NCBI GenBank assembly: GCA_028751875.1
Contig: CM054153.1
Coordinates: 19,595,453 to 19,659,452 of the forward strand
Direction of reading: 5' to 3'
Source of the DNA: Rapana venosa
Lineage: Eukaryota; Mollusca; Gastropoda; Neogastropoda; Muricidae
DNA length: 64,000 nt
Made by a program: the position numbers and the translations under genes. The notes beneath the pieces were generated by a model. That model was not told the origin of the DNA and made no database searches. It worked only from the letters and a program-made list of their open reading frames with translations. Below, piece after piece: positions 12,301-20,953 of the stretch (position 1 is the first letter of the stretch; every line of letters begins with the position of its first letter).

Positions 12301-13580
12301 AGACCTGGATTCATCAGGAAATAACATGTTGCCTCACCTTTCCATGTGTTGGTTTGAGAGTAAAACCAAGTGATTTAATTTCTCCTCTGTCACGTTTTTT
12401 TATGGGCTTAAAAAATTGAACCCGTAAGATGAACAGCAATGTGTGTGTGGCTTAGGTGAAAAGTTGTGCCAATTACTGGTGTAAGGAAAGTGCCATGGGC
12501 TGCATTAAAATTGAATGGGATGGAAGTAGAAATTAACCTTTTCCCTGTAGATAACCCACTATAGGATAACCGTGGATCGGTGGTCTAGAGGTAACGCACC
12601 TGTCTAGAAAGCAAAAAGTCTGGGTCAGAAGTGTGCGATGGTTCGAATCCTGTGAGGGCCCGAAACTTTTCCCCCATCCATTAGACCATAAATGGTGGTC
12701 TGGGCGCTAGTCTTTCGGATGAGACGATAAACGGAGGTCCCGTGTGTTACACAAAATTATTCAACGCATGTAAAAGAACCGACGGCAACAAGAGAGTTGT
12801 CCCTGGCAAAATTCTTAGAAAAAGCCACTCTGATAGGGAAACAAATTCAGTTGCACACCAAAAAAAAAAGGGTGGCGCTGCTCTTGTGGCGACGCGCTCT
12901 CCCCGGAGAGAGCAGCCCGAATTTCACGCAGAGAAATCTTGTGATTTAAAGAGGTATAAATAAATAAATACTAACCCTTCCCTCCGTATCACCCACTACT
13001 GGGTTACAGTAGCATACAGATGTGTACAGTGCACGTGTACTGGGAAAAGGGGGTTCTCTCCCTTAACGTAGGGATAATGTTAAACAGGGGGGGGGGGGTG
13101 AGTCATAAATGAAAGTGGGGATTGACGTTCGGATGACAGTATTCCCCCGATTGCAGGGTATATTTTGAAATTGATGATAGGAGTAGTAGTTGTCATGTGC
13201 ATCATTTTATGGTTTCTGTTCAGCTTATTTTTATTTATTCTTTTGTATCGAGGATAATGAAATAAGCACTCGTGTGCTTTTTTACATGCAGTCCCCGTGT
13301 GTATGCGGTTTTGTAAATTTTGTCATCTGTTTCCACCGGCACACAATGGCCTACTCTTCCGAAAAGCGGAACAGGATTTAACGTGTGCACAAGATGTTCT
13401 GCATGCATTTGAACATGGGGCCTCGGTTTATAGTCTCGTCCGAAGGACTTGCTGGACTGATCACATGCTCAGCCCATGTACACACACACAATCCCTTCTT
13501 TTTTCTTTTTTTTCTATAACTTTTAACAATTGGTTTGTTTGTTACAGGGAGTGGACAGGGAGAAGTGTGTTGTGATGTGA
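277..13580 (+). CDS. Lam: B-type nuclear lamin, 11 exons, 601 codons
   Basis: This is a nuclear intermediate filament protein that polymerises into the lamina under the inner nuclear membrane. Coding exons are 277-686, 2164-2296, 3148-3297, 4960-5130, 5679-5804, 6794-7014, 8390-8630, 9571-9675, 10549-10664, 11330-11428 and 13548-13580. All have GT/AG borders and matching phases. Visible in order are a short Ser/Thr/Arg-rich head with a [11 protein letters not shown] phosphosite-like stretch, the coil 1A start [13 protein letters not shown], coils 1B and 2, the rod end [13 protein letters not shown], the nuclear localisation signal TKRKRVD, an Ig-fold tail, and a C-terminal CVVM that fits a farnesylated CaaX box. 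The start ATG at 277 was chosen because it gives a lamin-length head; the open frame upstream has no lamin-like sequence. Length is normal for a B-type lamin. One base is missing in exon 9 (near 10612), so the literal sequence would truncate the Ig fold. The exon 7 acceptor is embedded in a minisatellite. Confidence 0.96.
916..983 (+). repeat. 35-bp tandem duplication in lamin intron 1
   Basis: Two nearly exact head-to-tail copies of a segment running from ACTGATTGTACTTGCAGG to TTGCCCCTGC. Each contains an acceptor-like TACTTGCAG. Confidence 0.85.
1176..1516 (-). mobile_element. tRNA-derived SINE (family A), antisense in lamin intron 1
   Basis: In reverse complement it begins with a tRNA-like head (GGTGGTCTAGAGGTAAC). 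It continues with the shared central block (AGACTAGTGC/GATGAGACGATAAAC) and the GGGAAACAAATAC...GAGAGCAGCCC body seen also at 5995-6470 and 12567-12968. It lacks the AT-rich 3' tail of the second copy. Confidence 0.75.
1914..2163 (+). repeat. Tandem triplication covering the lamin exon 2 acceptor
   Basis: About three units of 85-88 bp, each ending TTGAACCTTGTAGGTTCGATC. TAG ends at 1990 and 2075 are decoy copies; the one at 2163 is the functional acceptor, judged by frame and homology. After either decoy, the reading frame meets TAA within nine codons (GTTCGATCACCCTCAGC... then AAAAGTAA). Confidence 0.9.
2164..2296 (+). CDS. Lam: Lamin exon 2: coil 1B
   Basis: Continues the rod as [19 protein letters not shown]... 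up to EKENA, residues 137-181. The donor is GTAAGA at 2297. It closes in phase 0. Confidence 0.95.
2970..3072 (+). repeat. (CA)n microsatellite
   Basis: Nearly uninterrupted CA repeat in lamin intron 2, ending about 75 bp before exon 3. The long histidine/threonine or cysteine/valine reading frames here are artefacts of the repeat. Confidence 0.95.
3148..3297 (+). CDS. Lam: Lamin exon 3: coil 1B
   Basis: Fifty codons (residues 182-231), [19 protein letters not shown]... to [11 protein letters not shown]. The acceptor is CGTGCAG and the donor GTCTGT. Both borders are phase 0. Confidence 0.95.
3448..4564. mobile_element. TTAA-flanked inverted-repeat element (piggyBac-like, non-autonomous)
   Basis: The element runs 3452-4560 and is flanked on both sides by TTAA. 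Its ends are inverted repeats: CCCTAGTAGCGC at the left and, read inward from the right, CCCTAGTGGCGC (11 of 12 identical). TTAA duplication with CCC-starting termini is the signature of piggyBac-superfamily transposons. No transposase-like open frame lies inside, so it is a non-autonomous derivative about 1.1 kb long. Two CCCGGAATATTCCGGG-like palindromes sit near the right end. It lies wholly within lamin intron 3. Confidence 0.8.
4612..4675 (+). repeat. (CA)n microsatellite
   Basis: CA repeat with a few AA interruptions, just outside the right end of the TTAA element in lamin intron 3. Confidence 0.9.
4709..4885 (+). repeat. Tandem duplication with acceptor-like ends, lamin intron 3
   Basis: Two copies of a segment running from AATTTGTAACAGTGCTTCG through TTGACTGTTAACTGTGTAG to TTCTTTCTGCATTTCAGAC. 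Each carries a good 3'-splice-like TTTCTGCATTTCAG. The true exon 4 acceptor is 75-160 bp further on, at 4959. Confidence 0.85.
4960..5130 (+). CDS. Lam: Lamin exon 4: rod, coil 1B to linker 12
   Basis: Fifty-seven codons (residues 232-288), [18 protein letters not shown]... to [10 protein letters not shown]. The acceptor is CTTGCAG and the donor GTCAGA. Confidence 0.95.
5545..5594 (+). mobile_element. SINE 3'-tail fragment
   Basis: Contains ACAAGATTCAGCG, then TATAAATTCCATACATTATT ending in ATT repeats. This is the tail shared by the SINEs at 5995-6470 and 27553-27985. The body is absent. Confidence 0.6.
5679..5804 (+). CDS. Lam: Lamin exon 5: coil 2
   Basis: Forty-two codons (residues 289-330), [21 protein letters not shown]..., bordered by ATCTTCAG and GTGGGT. 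Confidence 0.95.
5995..6470 (-). mobile_element. Full-length tRNA-derived SINE (family A) in lamin intron 5
   Basis: Read in reverse complement it has all modules. A tRNA-like head (GGTGGTCTAGAGGTAACGC) carries a degenerate box B. Next come the central GTCTTTCGGATGAGACGATA block, the body ending GAGAGCAGCCCGAATT, and a tail TTTGATTTGTTGCTTTACAA... TATATAAATTCCATACATTA followed by (ATT)n. A poly-T/poly-A run interrupts the body. Confidence 0.8.
6722..6757 (+). repeat. (TTC)n microsatellite
   Basis: A TTC repeat ending about 37 bp before lamin exon 6. It may contribute to the pyrimidine-rich region ahead of the acceptor. Confidence 0.9.
6794..7014 (+). CDS. Lam: Lamin exon 6: coil 2 to the end of the rod
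   Basis: Residues 331-404, [19 protein letters not shown]... to [15 protein letters not shown], which is the conserved intermediate-filament rod terminus. It ends with AG of an Arg codon at the donor GTTAGT and needs one base from the next exon. Confidence 0.96.
7322..8389 (+). repeat. 23-bp minisatellite built from the lamin exon 7 splice acceptor
   Basis: About 42 tandem units, mostly 23 bp, each starting CTCAACATTCCC and ending TTGCTCACAGA. Each unit holds a branch-like CTCAAC, a pyrimidine-rich stretch, a CAG acceptor and the first bases of the next exon copy. Four longer units (for example near 7855-7897 and 8298-8342) also carry TTCC(A/T)TGGACTC-type sequence matching the true exon start at 8390-8425, which shows the origin. 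The unit has no stop in most registers, so all three forward frames stay open for about 1.2 kb. Three units give a 23-residue period ([12 protein letters not shown]...). The true acceptor is best placed at 8389 by lamin homology. Confidence 0.95.
8390..8630 (+). CDS. Lam: Lamin exon 7: tail start with nuclear localisation signal
   Basis: The first G completes Arg, followed by [19 protein letters not shown], the basic signal [11 protein letters not shown], and the start of the Ig fold ([17 protein letters not shown]). Residues 404-484. The donor is GTGAGT at 8631. Upstream minisatellite acceptors in the same frame, from the one ending at 7453 onward, could add repeat-encoded residues before this point. 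Confidence 0.92.
8686..8985 (+). mobile_element. About 300-bp dispersed repeat with a SINE-type core, lamin intron 7
   Basis: It matches, over its whole length and in reverse complement, 48135-48440. It includes GGAGTATGGCTGCCTA, the block seen in other short dispersed copies in this window. Shared landmarks are GGCCCAGGCCAAAA, GAGATTGCCTTCAGCCATGA and GATGAG(T/C)GAGTCAGAGTGCA. Confidence 0.75.
9571..9675 (+). CDS. Lam: Lamin exon 8: Ig-fold tail
   Basis: Thirty-five codons (residues 485-519), [16 protein letters not shown]... to ASSTIT, aligning with the lamin tail pattern G-x-W-x-(I/L)-K-R. The acceptor is CTTGTGCAG and the donor GTGAGT. Confidence 0.95.
9742..10039 (+). mobile_element. 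Chimeric tRNA/5S-rRNA SINE in lamin intron 8
   Basis: The head is tRNA-like (GGGATAGCTCAGTGGTCGGA, box A). It is followed directly by a 5S-rRNA-like segment (CCAAGTTAAGCAGCGTCGAG and TTGGATGGGTGACCG), then a unique body ending GACCTTATAGGTTATGG. An exact 11-bp target-site duplication, CCTTTCTGTAC, flanks it at 9731-9741 and 10040-10050. Close copies lie at 24931-25221 and, inverted, at 32643-32931. It is not a functional tRNA or 5S gene. Confidence 0.88.
10549..10664 (+). CDS. Lam: Lamin exon 9: Ig-fold tail, with a one-base frameshift
   Basis: Begins [21 protein letters not shown]. It then needs a one-base shift near 10612-10614 to continue [17 protein letters not shown], which matches the lamin tail. 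Read literally, the frame reaches TGA a few codons later. The exon is 116 nt; with one added base it is 117 nt and both borders are phase 0. That points to a single-base deletion in an otherwise intact exon. Confidence 0.9.
11330..11428 (+). CDS. Lam: Lamin exon 10: end of Ig fold and C-terminal linker
   Basis: Thirty-three codons (residues 559-591), [20 protein letters not shown]... to DELDAGE. The donor is GTATGA, so retention of the intron would end translation after one extra codon. Confidence 0.93.
11530..11640 (-). mobile_element. Short dispersed repeat (SINE core fragment)
   Basis: In reverse complement it reads CCCTGAAGTCTGAAATGCAG, CTACCTTAAAGGTGGG..., AAAATCTCACCAATGGTAAA and CTCAAAGCTCTGGC. 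About ten copies of this 100-120-bp block occur in the window, for example at 21020-21115, 21870-21990, 43240-43350, 49632-49720 and 61505-61615. Confidence 0.65.
11690..11960 (-). mobile_element. tRNA-derived SINE (family B), degraded
   Basis: The reverse complement has a tRNA-like head (GATGGGTAGCCTAGTGGTTA), then the GGAGTTAACATT block, TCAGACTATAAACTGAGGTC, and GAAGAGTAGGCCGTTTCACA. A poly-T run interrupts it. Confidence 0.65.
12567..12968 (+). mobile_element. tRNA-derived SINE (family A), sense copy in lamin intron 10
   Basis: Head GGATCGGTGGTCTAGAGGTA with box B-like GGTTCGAATCC, then TCTTTCGGATGAGACGATAA, CAACAAGAGAGTTGTCCCTG, and a body ending GAGAGCAGCCCGAATTTCAC. It ends in (AAAT)n rather than the usual tail. 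Confidence 0.8.
13220..13465 (-). mobile_element. SINE family B, headless copy just upstream of the CaaX exon
   Basis: Reverse complement contains GAGACTATAAACCGAGGCCC, CAGAACATCTTGTGCACACG, CGGAACAGGATT in antisense, and a terminal ATTATCCTCGATACAAAAGA. It ends about 80 bp before the lamin exon 11 acceptor. Confidence 0.75.
13548..13580 (+). CDS. Lam: Lamin exon 11: CaaX box exon
   Basis: Ten codons, [10 protein letters not shown], then TGA. CVVM is a C-a-a-X motif of the type farnesylated on B-type lamins. The acceptor is TTTGTTACAG and the phase is 0 with exon 10. It is separated from exon 10 by a 2.1-kb intron holding two SINEs. Confidence 0.93.
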   Translation, partial: GVDREKCVVM

Positions 13581-13775
13581 GCAAGTGCAGTGTAGACTCC
13601 CCAAGATCGTCCATCATTTACAACTGTTTTAATCTTCAGACTTGAAGCCAGCGTTGTGTTCTTGGAATTCAGACGGAGACAGCCGTGTTGTGCAACTTTA
13701 AGCTTTCCTCCTCCACACACTGTAGGACTGCAAACAGGGCAGTGGTGTCGATGGGGTGTGACAACCATTTATTTA

Positions 13776-13785
13776 AATAAATAAA
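13776..13785 (+). terminator. Lam: Candidate lamin polyadenylation signals
   Basis: Two overlapping AATAAA hexamers about 200 bp after the stop codon, followed by an A-rich stretch. A second candidate, AATAAA at about 17203, would give a 3.6-kb 3' UTR. Sequence alone cannot decide between them. Confidence 0.5.
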
Positions 13786-13800
13786 AAAAGGAATAGAACA

Positions 13801-16800
13801 TTATACATGAAATCTTGAGTGTATAATTCGCTTGTTTCATTCCTGCATCTGTCCTCTGGTTTACTGATTGTGATCAAACTTTTGCCCAAATTTTCGTCTG
13901 AAGATAATGGCTGGAAAGTAGTTGGTTTCATTTCTATGCAGTGTACTGAATTCTGCGTCCCATCCCACCACCACCACCACTACCACCACCCTAAAAAAAA
14001 ACAACAAAAACTATATATACATTTTTATTCTGTATGTTTGAATTCTGCCAGAGGAAGAATGTCATGGGGAAAGCAAAATGTGGGGAATGAAAATCATGTT
14101 CGATTTGTTTTCTCGAGTGTTTGGTTTTCAGCTCATGTAGAATCGGGAAGGGGTAATTTTAATGGTACTGGCACAAGGAAAAAATTTTTTTTTTTTTTTA
14201 TTGGTTAAAAAAAGGCTACTGGAGTCGTGAGCAGAAGGTTGTTATGACAGATTGTTCCCGGTATAGCTTTAAAACATCAGGGATGAATTCTCAGGGGCGG
14301 TGAATATCAAAGAGTTGTGTTCCTGTTGATTAAATGAATGTACCTGGTGTGGGTTTGATTTAAATATTTGTGCCCCCTTCTGTTTTTTTCCATTACCAGC
14401 AGGTACACCATTTTCAGCCCCTAGTCTCACCAGGAACTACTGGCCTGTGAGGGTGTTTTTATTATTACATTCCTTGCTGGACGATGCCATTTATCAAGAC
14501 AAATGCAATGTTTTGATGAGGGGTCTTTGTTTGCAGTCTTGACGTTCCGGAGAATTGGTTGTCATCACCGCTGCCTCTTTTTTATCATCCATTTTTCCCA
14601 TCAGTACTTTATGTGAAAAGGAAACGGTATTTTATAGACCACCTGTGTTTATCCAACTTTTTAGTGGTTTAATTTGGTTGTTTTTTTTGAGTGGGTTTGT
14701 TTGGGGGGGGGGGTTGGGTTTTTTCAACCTGCAAAACCAGTCTTGTTCCTTCTTATAAACATGACTTCATGCAACCTTTCTTTCAGGAGTTGGTCATTTG
14801 TAAGCTATATTTCTTCCACATTTTATCGTGCTGCAATTGCATTTGTATTGCTTTTTTTTCTTCTTCAAACCCGGAAAATCTGTATAATTTGCTGGGAGAT
14901 GCAGAGCATTTCTTTTATATGTTGCTTTGCTGCTTGCTCTAAGTGTGTGGTGGCTCAGAAACAGCTTATCTGGCATGAAATAGTCTGTGACATATGTGTG
15001 TACACAAACCACTTCAAGCAATTTTTTATTTATTTTTTAGACACATTTTGAAATAATGAGAACAGATAGGATATATCCTTGCGCTACATGTAAAATGTGA
15101 GAAAGAGATAAACCAAAAAAGGCCCAATTTTCTTAATCTTGCCTACTATCTAAAATTCCTGACCTAATTTGTAGACCTTGAGATTTTGTTTTACAGGTTG
15201 GTCGATTTGTTTTTGTTGCCATATATTTGGAAATCAGTCTCTACTTATATCCATGATAGAGTTATTTGATTACTTTGTGACAAAATATGGGGGGGGGGGG
15301 GGGGGGGGGGGTGCTTGTTTTGTGCTTTAGTCTTTTTCAAGGCTTTGCCTTTTTTTTTATTTACCACCTGTATTTGATTTATTTTTTGCACACAATAATC
15401 ATTGGCTGTATTTGGGATGTTTGCTCATGTTTTGCTCAGTGTGCTGTTCTCATATAGCTGGCGCAGTATGTGTTGTGTTGTATTGAGGGAGAGAGTTAAA
15501 CCGACTTGTTTTCGTTGTTTGGAATACTAGAAAGCTTTAAACTTGAATGTGAGATAACAAATGTGTACAGACATTACACTTTGTGTTGATGTGACAAAAC
15601 AGATAAATCAGAGCAGTTACTTATGTGCAGCATTCTGAAGTGAAATCGCGGAGATGCATAATTGAGGACATGTTCCCGTTTCAAACACTGTGGTGACTTA
15701 GAGGGCAGGGAGTGAATACCACCCTCATCGCAGAGACCGAGCTGTTCATCTGAGAACACACACACACCGCACACACACACACCTGATCTATACCAGTATT
15801 ATAAGCAAGAAAGAAAGAGTGAGTAAAGAATAATAAAATCTTATTTACTGTCTTTGTTTTTTGTCCTCAGCACCTTTACCATGTTATTTTTTTCTCATTT
15901 TCTTTCCTTGCAGCTGGAAGACATCAAAATTAAGATTGCAAACTACAAATCACATGGGGTATTTTTGTGTACGTGTTGTTTTTTAATCAAAATTTTATCT
16001 TTTAGTTGTGACTGTAAAATTTGGAAGCAAAGGTGCTTACCATTGACTGTTGAGCTCTAGATATGAAATTGGGATCCCAGTATGGGAATTCTAAGCGTTC
16101 TTTGGGCAAAAGCCAAGACCTGGAATATTTACACGCCTTGTTTTCTCCCTCGTATAATAGCATTGGTCAGTTGTGGTTTGCATTTTTGTTTGTATCAGTA
16201 TCATATCTCTGGGGTTTCAAAATGGAGCACTTCGTCGGGGTTTTAGTACTGCTGTTATCCTTTTCCTAGAGTTCAGTAACGAGGATTCATGAACCGTGTG
16301 TCTGGAGCATAAATCTTGGCACTGCCAGTAGCAGTGCGATTGCCATTTGTATGGCCGGCAGCAACCGTATCTTTTTTTTCTTTCTTTGATTTTCAGTATT
16401 GTTTGGCAGTTTTAATGCCCCCACCCCAAGTTTTCCTGTCTTTGGAGTTAGATCTGTTTTGTGGGTCACAAGGATCATGTGTCATCTCGGACCAGACCTA
16501 GGAGACTCTGGTTAGTGGTATGAGTAGGTGTCCTGTAATCTGTATGGAAGTTGGGTTTTCTTTCTATCTTATCTGTTTAATCTTAAGGGGGGGCAAAGGG
16601 ATTGGAACATGGATAGAAGTTGGCAAAGGTTTCCAACCAGTGGTTAAAAGCCTCCCTCCTCTTCCTTCCCCTAACCCCTTTTACAAAGATATTTACTTCA
16701 ACCCAGAAATGTTGGAAAATCTGAAGCCTGGTTAAAAGATCTTAGGCGTAAGTGCCAAGACAGCTCGAGATCCCATGTTTGTCTTGCCTGCTTTAAAAGA

Positions 16801-17540
16801 GAAGGTTTAAAAAATCTCTTCTCCCCTCTCTCCCTGTTTTTTCTTTTTTTTTAAATAAGAGCTCTACCACCCGGAAAACTGGAACGCAGCAACATTCGTG
16901 TGCAGATTGCATTTCCAGTGTGGGTTCTTTTAGGGGATAACTCCTTTCAGTTTGTCTAGTCATGTAGCTTCCAGCACAGGTCATTCGACTTTCTGTCTTG
17001 ACAGTGAAAGATGCAAAAAATGTGTGTAGAGTTCTCCAGTCCCAAAACATGTTCAGACACGACATTTTCGTAACTAAGCATGAATCTTGTGTATTCTGTC
17101 CTGTCGATTATATACACGTTTATCTGTTTTAAGGACATGTAATCACCGTCTGAAATAAATATGTATAGCGTTTGATGATGTATGTACAATATCTGTCAAA
17201 AGAATAAATGTTGGTTTTTTTATATAGTGTACAAAGTTTGGTGTTGATGTGGTTTTGTACTGCACGTTGCAAATTTATCTCCAGAAGTCATAACTAGAGA
17301 GATGAAGAAAAAGAATGAAGATGATGTCGATTTTTAAACAGAAATGTTGCCAAGTGTAGTGTTTTCAAAATGGTCAACTTGATAAGCAAAAGAAGCCCCC
17401 CCACCCCACCCCCCCAAAAAAAAGGTAAAAACTTCTTCAGTTATTGACATAAAGGTAGAGCTTGGGTTTGTGTGGACAGGCTTGGACAAGAAAAACTGAA
17501 CATCCTTATTCAAACAGGGGTGGGGGGGGGGGGGGGGGGT
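13801..17540. other. AT-rich non-coding stretch: long 3' UTR or intergenic
   Basis: No open frame here resembles a protein family. It contains a G run of about 21 at 15290-15311 and scattered T runs. If the lamin transcript uses the later AATAAA, much of it would be 3' UTR. Confidence 0.5.
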
Positions 17541-17544
17541 GTGA

Positions 17545-17625
17545 CCTTACAAAACCTGATAGCCTAGTGGATAGAACATTGGCTTTGTGAGTAGACTGCC
17601 CATTCAGGCTCGATTGCAAATTAGC
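17545..17625 (+). mobile_element. SINE head fragment
   Basis: CTGATAGCCTAGTGGATAGA with TCAGGCTCGATTGCAAAT is the tRNA-like head seen at 19862 and 24283, without the body. Confidence 0.5.
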
Positions 17626-18269
17626 CATTTACAAGCAACACAAAGAAAGAAATGAACAGATGCTTCCTTATTTTAAACATTTTTATTGGATAGTACTTTA
17701 CGCCACACGAAATGTGGATGACAAAGGCCAAGACGCTTAAAATGATGTTGCTCAACCAATCTATTATTAACTGGGAGGGGTTCACATTTGTAGAAAAGTT
17801 GCGTTTATATGCTGTTTTCGATCAGTCTTACGTTTTCTGGGGTGGCTATTTGCTATCAAGTGTGATTTTTTTTTTTTTTTTTTTTCAATGAAAGAAACTA
17901 AATATAATTTTATTGAAGTTAATCTAGTGCAGAAATGATTAATGAAAATCTCAAAAACCATACCTGACGCCGCTCCTGCATATTTTGGCCTGTAGCGCAA
18001 AACAAGCCCAGGTGACAAGCAACTCATTTCAAATGAAGCATCTCAAATGATAAGTGACATTGTTCAGAATTTACATCTTGATGAAAATCGACATACGCAA
18101 AATTGTTTTCAAATCCTTTTTAATTTACTCAAACCAAAGGCATATTTAACAAACATGAAAATCAACAAAAACATAATAAAAAATACATATAAGCATGCAT
18201 GGTCCTAATTTTGCAACTTTATGCGTTCAAAATTAACATTTGAAAAAAATACCCATCTAAATGGATTGA

Positions 18270-18620
18270 AATCTACACCAAGTGGTGAAGACCGTTCACT
18301 TCAATCCCATGGTTCATGAAGTTGTGGGTTCATTCTTGGAGGTGTCTGGTGAATTGAGGGTGGACATTTTTATTATTTCCTTGATCAACTGCAAGAGCAG
18401 AGACCTACTAGAGCCTTATTTCCCTTTGTGCATACAATCACATGCAGACATTCAAATATCCATGTTAAAGACCCCTCCAATTCATGTCAGCGTTCGGTGG
18501 ATTCCAGAAACACAAACATACCCAGCAGACATCCCTGAAGTCCAAATGCAGCTACCTTCATGGTGGACAAAAAATGGTTGTATATGCAAAAGTCTCGCCA
18601 TCTCTAAACCTTGGAGTCGC
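18270..18620 (+). mobile_element. tRNA-derived SINE (family C)
   Basis: Head-like AAGTGGTGAAGACCGTTCAC with GTGGGTTCATTCTTGG. Then comes TGTTAAAGACCCCTCCAATT, CATGTCAGCGTTCGGTGG, AACATACCCAGCAGACATCC and the CTGAAGTCCAAATGCAGCTA core found alone in many other copies. Similar head/middle fragments lie at 44815-45035 and 58165-58385. Confidence 0.75.
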
Positions 18621-19861
18621 TTTTTGTTATATTGCGTTACAAATTTTTCATTTTATTTTGGCTCTTACTCTCCACTGTTCCCATATTGCTGGCTCTGAAC
18701 TCCCCACCTAGGCTTATGATAAATGATGTGTCCTCAGAAGTGCACTGGGAGCTTATTTTCAATGTTACGCTGCAATGAGGCCATCACCAGATGGACCCTG
18801 CACTTCTGAGCCAACGCATACAAAAGACACCACTTTCTCAGCCCTCTACGAACAACAATGATAGCCTATTCATGGAGCCAGACTTGAGTAACGCACGCAC
18901 CCACCCAGCTACCTCCAACCTTACAAAGGCTTTGACATCAATTTACTTACCTGCTCTTCTTTACCATACCATTAAAAAATCATTTTGAACCAGATAACTG
19001 TAAAGAATCCAACTGAAAAAACAACCACCCAAGAACATGCAAAACTTGTGGATTGTAATACTAACAATTTAAGGCCAAAGATGACAAATTTCAAAGAGAA
19101 GTGAAGAGGTTGGGGGGGAGAACCAACCCAACCCGTGGTATGCATACCTGGCTAGTCTTCTACATCGCAAAGGGTGTGTCAGTGCATGTGTCTGTGTGTC
19201 AATGTTTCTTTTCTCTCAGATTTTTCTTTGTACACATGTGAAGGATTGTTGTTGGTACCCCTCGTCATTCCTTTTCTTCCAGTGCTGCCATCAAGCCTAT
19301 GGGTGGGGAGAACTTTACTTGCTCAATAAATTACTCACCTGGGTCCATCAAAGTTCTTTTCGACTATTAGGAATTGGGAATCTAAACTGATGTAGTATTT
19401 GTACAAAGATTTGTTAACTTTTGAATATATTTGAAGACAATGAATAAAAACCCAACCAAAACGTCTTGGTATATTTAGTTTTTCCACCTGTCACTTTGGG
19501 TTGTTTTTTCTAGTTTTCAGGAGGGTGGCCATTCACATATCACCGCTTGAAGAGTCGTAAAGCAGAGACTCAGTGCGATTCTGAAACAGGAGATAAAACT
19601 TCAGTGTACATATTGCGTTTGTGTGTGTTCAAGAAAGATGATGCAGTCACAAAGTTCACTTTAGCACTGTAACTGACTGTATTGGTATTGTAAACTTCAT
19701 GAGATTTTTAACATATTTTTGTGGTAGAAAAGCAATCCATAATCTTTGATTCAATTTGCAAAGAACTCGTCAGCTAAAAAGGCTGGCATATATGTTGTGT
19801 TCAGTCTTTTGGGATTTGTAGTCTTGAAGGGGGCCATGATACCTCACACAGACTGCATTTG

Positions 19862-20185
19862 GGGGACGGGATAGCCTAGTGGTTAGAACATTGCGCTCGG
19901 AATCTGACAACCTGGGTTCGATTCCCGTTCAAGGGGATATTTTCCCCTGGAGTTAACATCAGTGCAGACTCCACTCTCCCCAAAAGTCTTTCAGATGAGA
20001 CTATAAACCGAGGCCCCGAATGCGAACGCACGCAGAACATCTTGCGCACACGTTAAATCCTGTTCCGCATTGTGTGCCGGTGGGAACGGATGACAAAATT
20101 TACAAAACCACAAACACACAGGGACCGGATGTAAAAAAAGCACATGAGTGCTTTTTCCATTATCCTCAACATAAAGATAAATTAC
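19862..20185 (+). mobile_element. tRNA-derived SINE (family B, second head type)
   Basis: Head GGGACGGGATAGCCTAGTGG (box A) and GGTTCGATTCC (box B), then GGAGTTAACATCAGTGC. The body contains AGATGAGACTATAAACCGAG, AGAACATCTTGCGCACACG and TTCCATTATCCTCAACATAA. The same body follows a different tRNA-like head at 27553 and 48797. Confidence 0.85.
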
Positions 20186-20510
20186 AGCAACAAAAAATCT
20201 CAACTTGAAGGAAAAAATTGCCTGCAACTAACTGGGAATGGCTCAACAGCAGTTCTGGTGTTGCAGCACTATGCAGGATCACAAGACATGCCCAGTGTTC
20301 CCCAGCGTGACGTAACTTACGCCATGGGGGGTACCCAAACTGTGCGCTCTTGTCTCCCTCCTCGGTGTTGTCACACTTGAGGAATCGCAGAGTCTCGGGA
20401 TGAGAAGTTGGCGTGTCCAGTAGTTTTCAAGTACCTCCCTGTAAGGGCAACCATACACCGACATGAGGATGTGTTCCTGGAACCTCTGAGCTCTTTCCTC
20501 CTTTCTTTTC

Positions 20511-20529
20511 TTACTTGCTGCTACAGATA
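20511..20529 (-). CDS. Lectin gene, final coding exon
   Basis: Follows the acceptor TTTTACCCAG. It adds ICSSK and TAA. The 57-bp intron before it (20530-20586) is a multiple of three and stop-free, so retention would lengthen the protein by 19 residues without changing its end. Confidence 0.5.
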
Positions 20530-20905
20530 CTGGGTAAAACAGAACAAATAACAATTTCTTTTAAAAAAAAAGAAAGAAAAACGAACCTGTATTCTTTAAA
20601 CCGTCCTCCGGCAAGGAGGCCTTTCAAAGTCAGGCAATTGTAGTTTTGTTTACCGAGTTGATCAGCAAAGTCAGGGTGCCTGAAGCGAGGATCCTCACTG
20701 AGTGCGTTACCATTGGCAAAAACTATAGGTGAGTTGCTGTCCCTTCGACTTCCTCCAATGTAAATCTCTTCCGAACATTTCCCGTCAGTCGATACAATAA
20801 CTGTACAGAAAGTACAGCTCCTGTAACTGCTGATGCGCAAAGGTCATGGTTGATATGAACAGAACATCTTATTTCATTCACTTACAATTCAAACTAGCCA
20901 CTGTT

Positions 20906-20953
<48 letters not shown>

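Noticed and set aside
15914..15958. Possible small exon LEDIKIKIANYKSHG with a good acceptor CTTTCCTTGCAG
   Set aside because: Too short, no homology recognised, no partner exons in a matching phase, and it lies after the lamin CaaX exon.
18791..18988. Frame of about 65 codons starting MDPALLSQRIQ
   Set aside because: Lies next to a SINE, has no family similarity and no splice or promoter context.
20279..20510. Minus-strand frame ERAQRFQEHILMSVYGCPYRE as a further lectin exon
   Set aside because: It would need a different splice phase from the lectin exon. In the phase fixed by the upstream exon, TAA at 20511 ends the protein. More likely 3' UTR.
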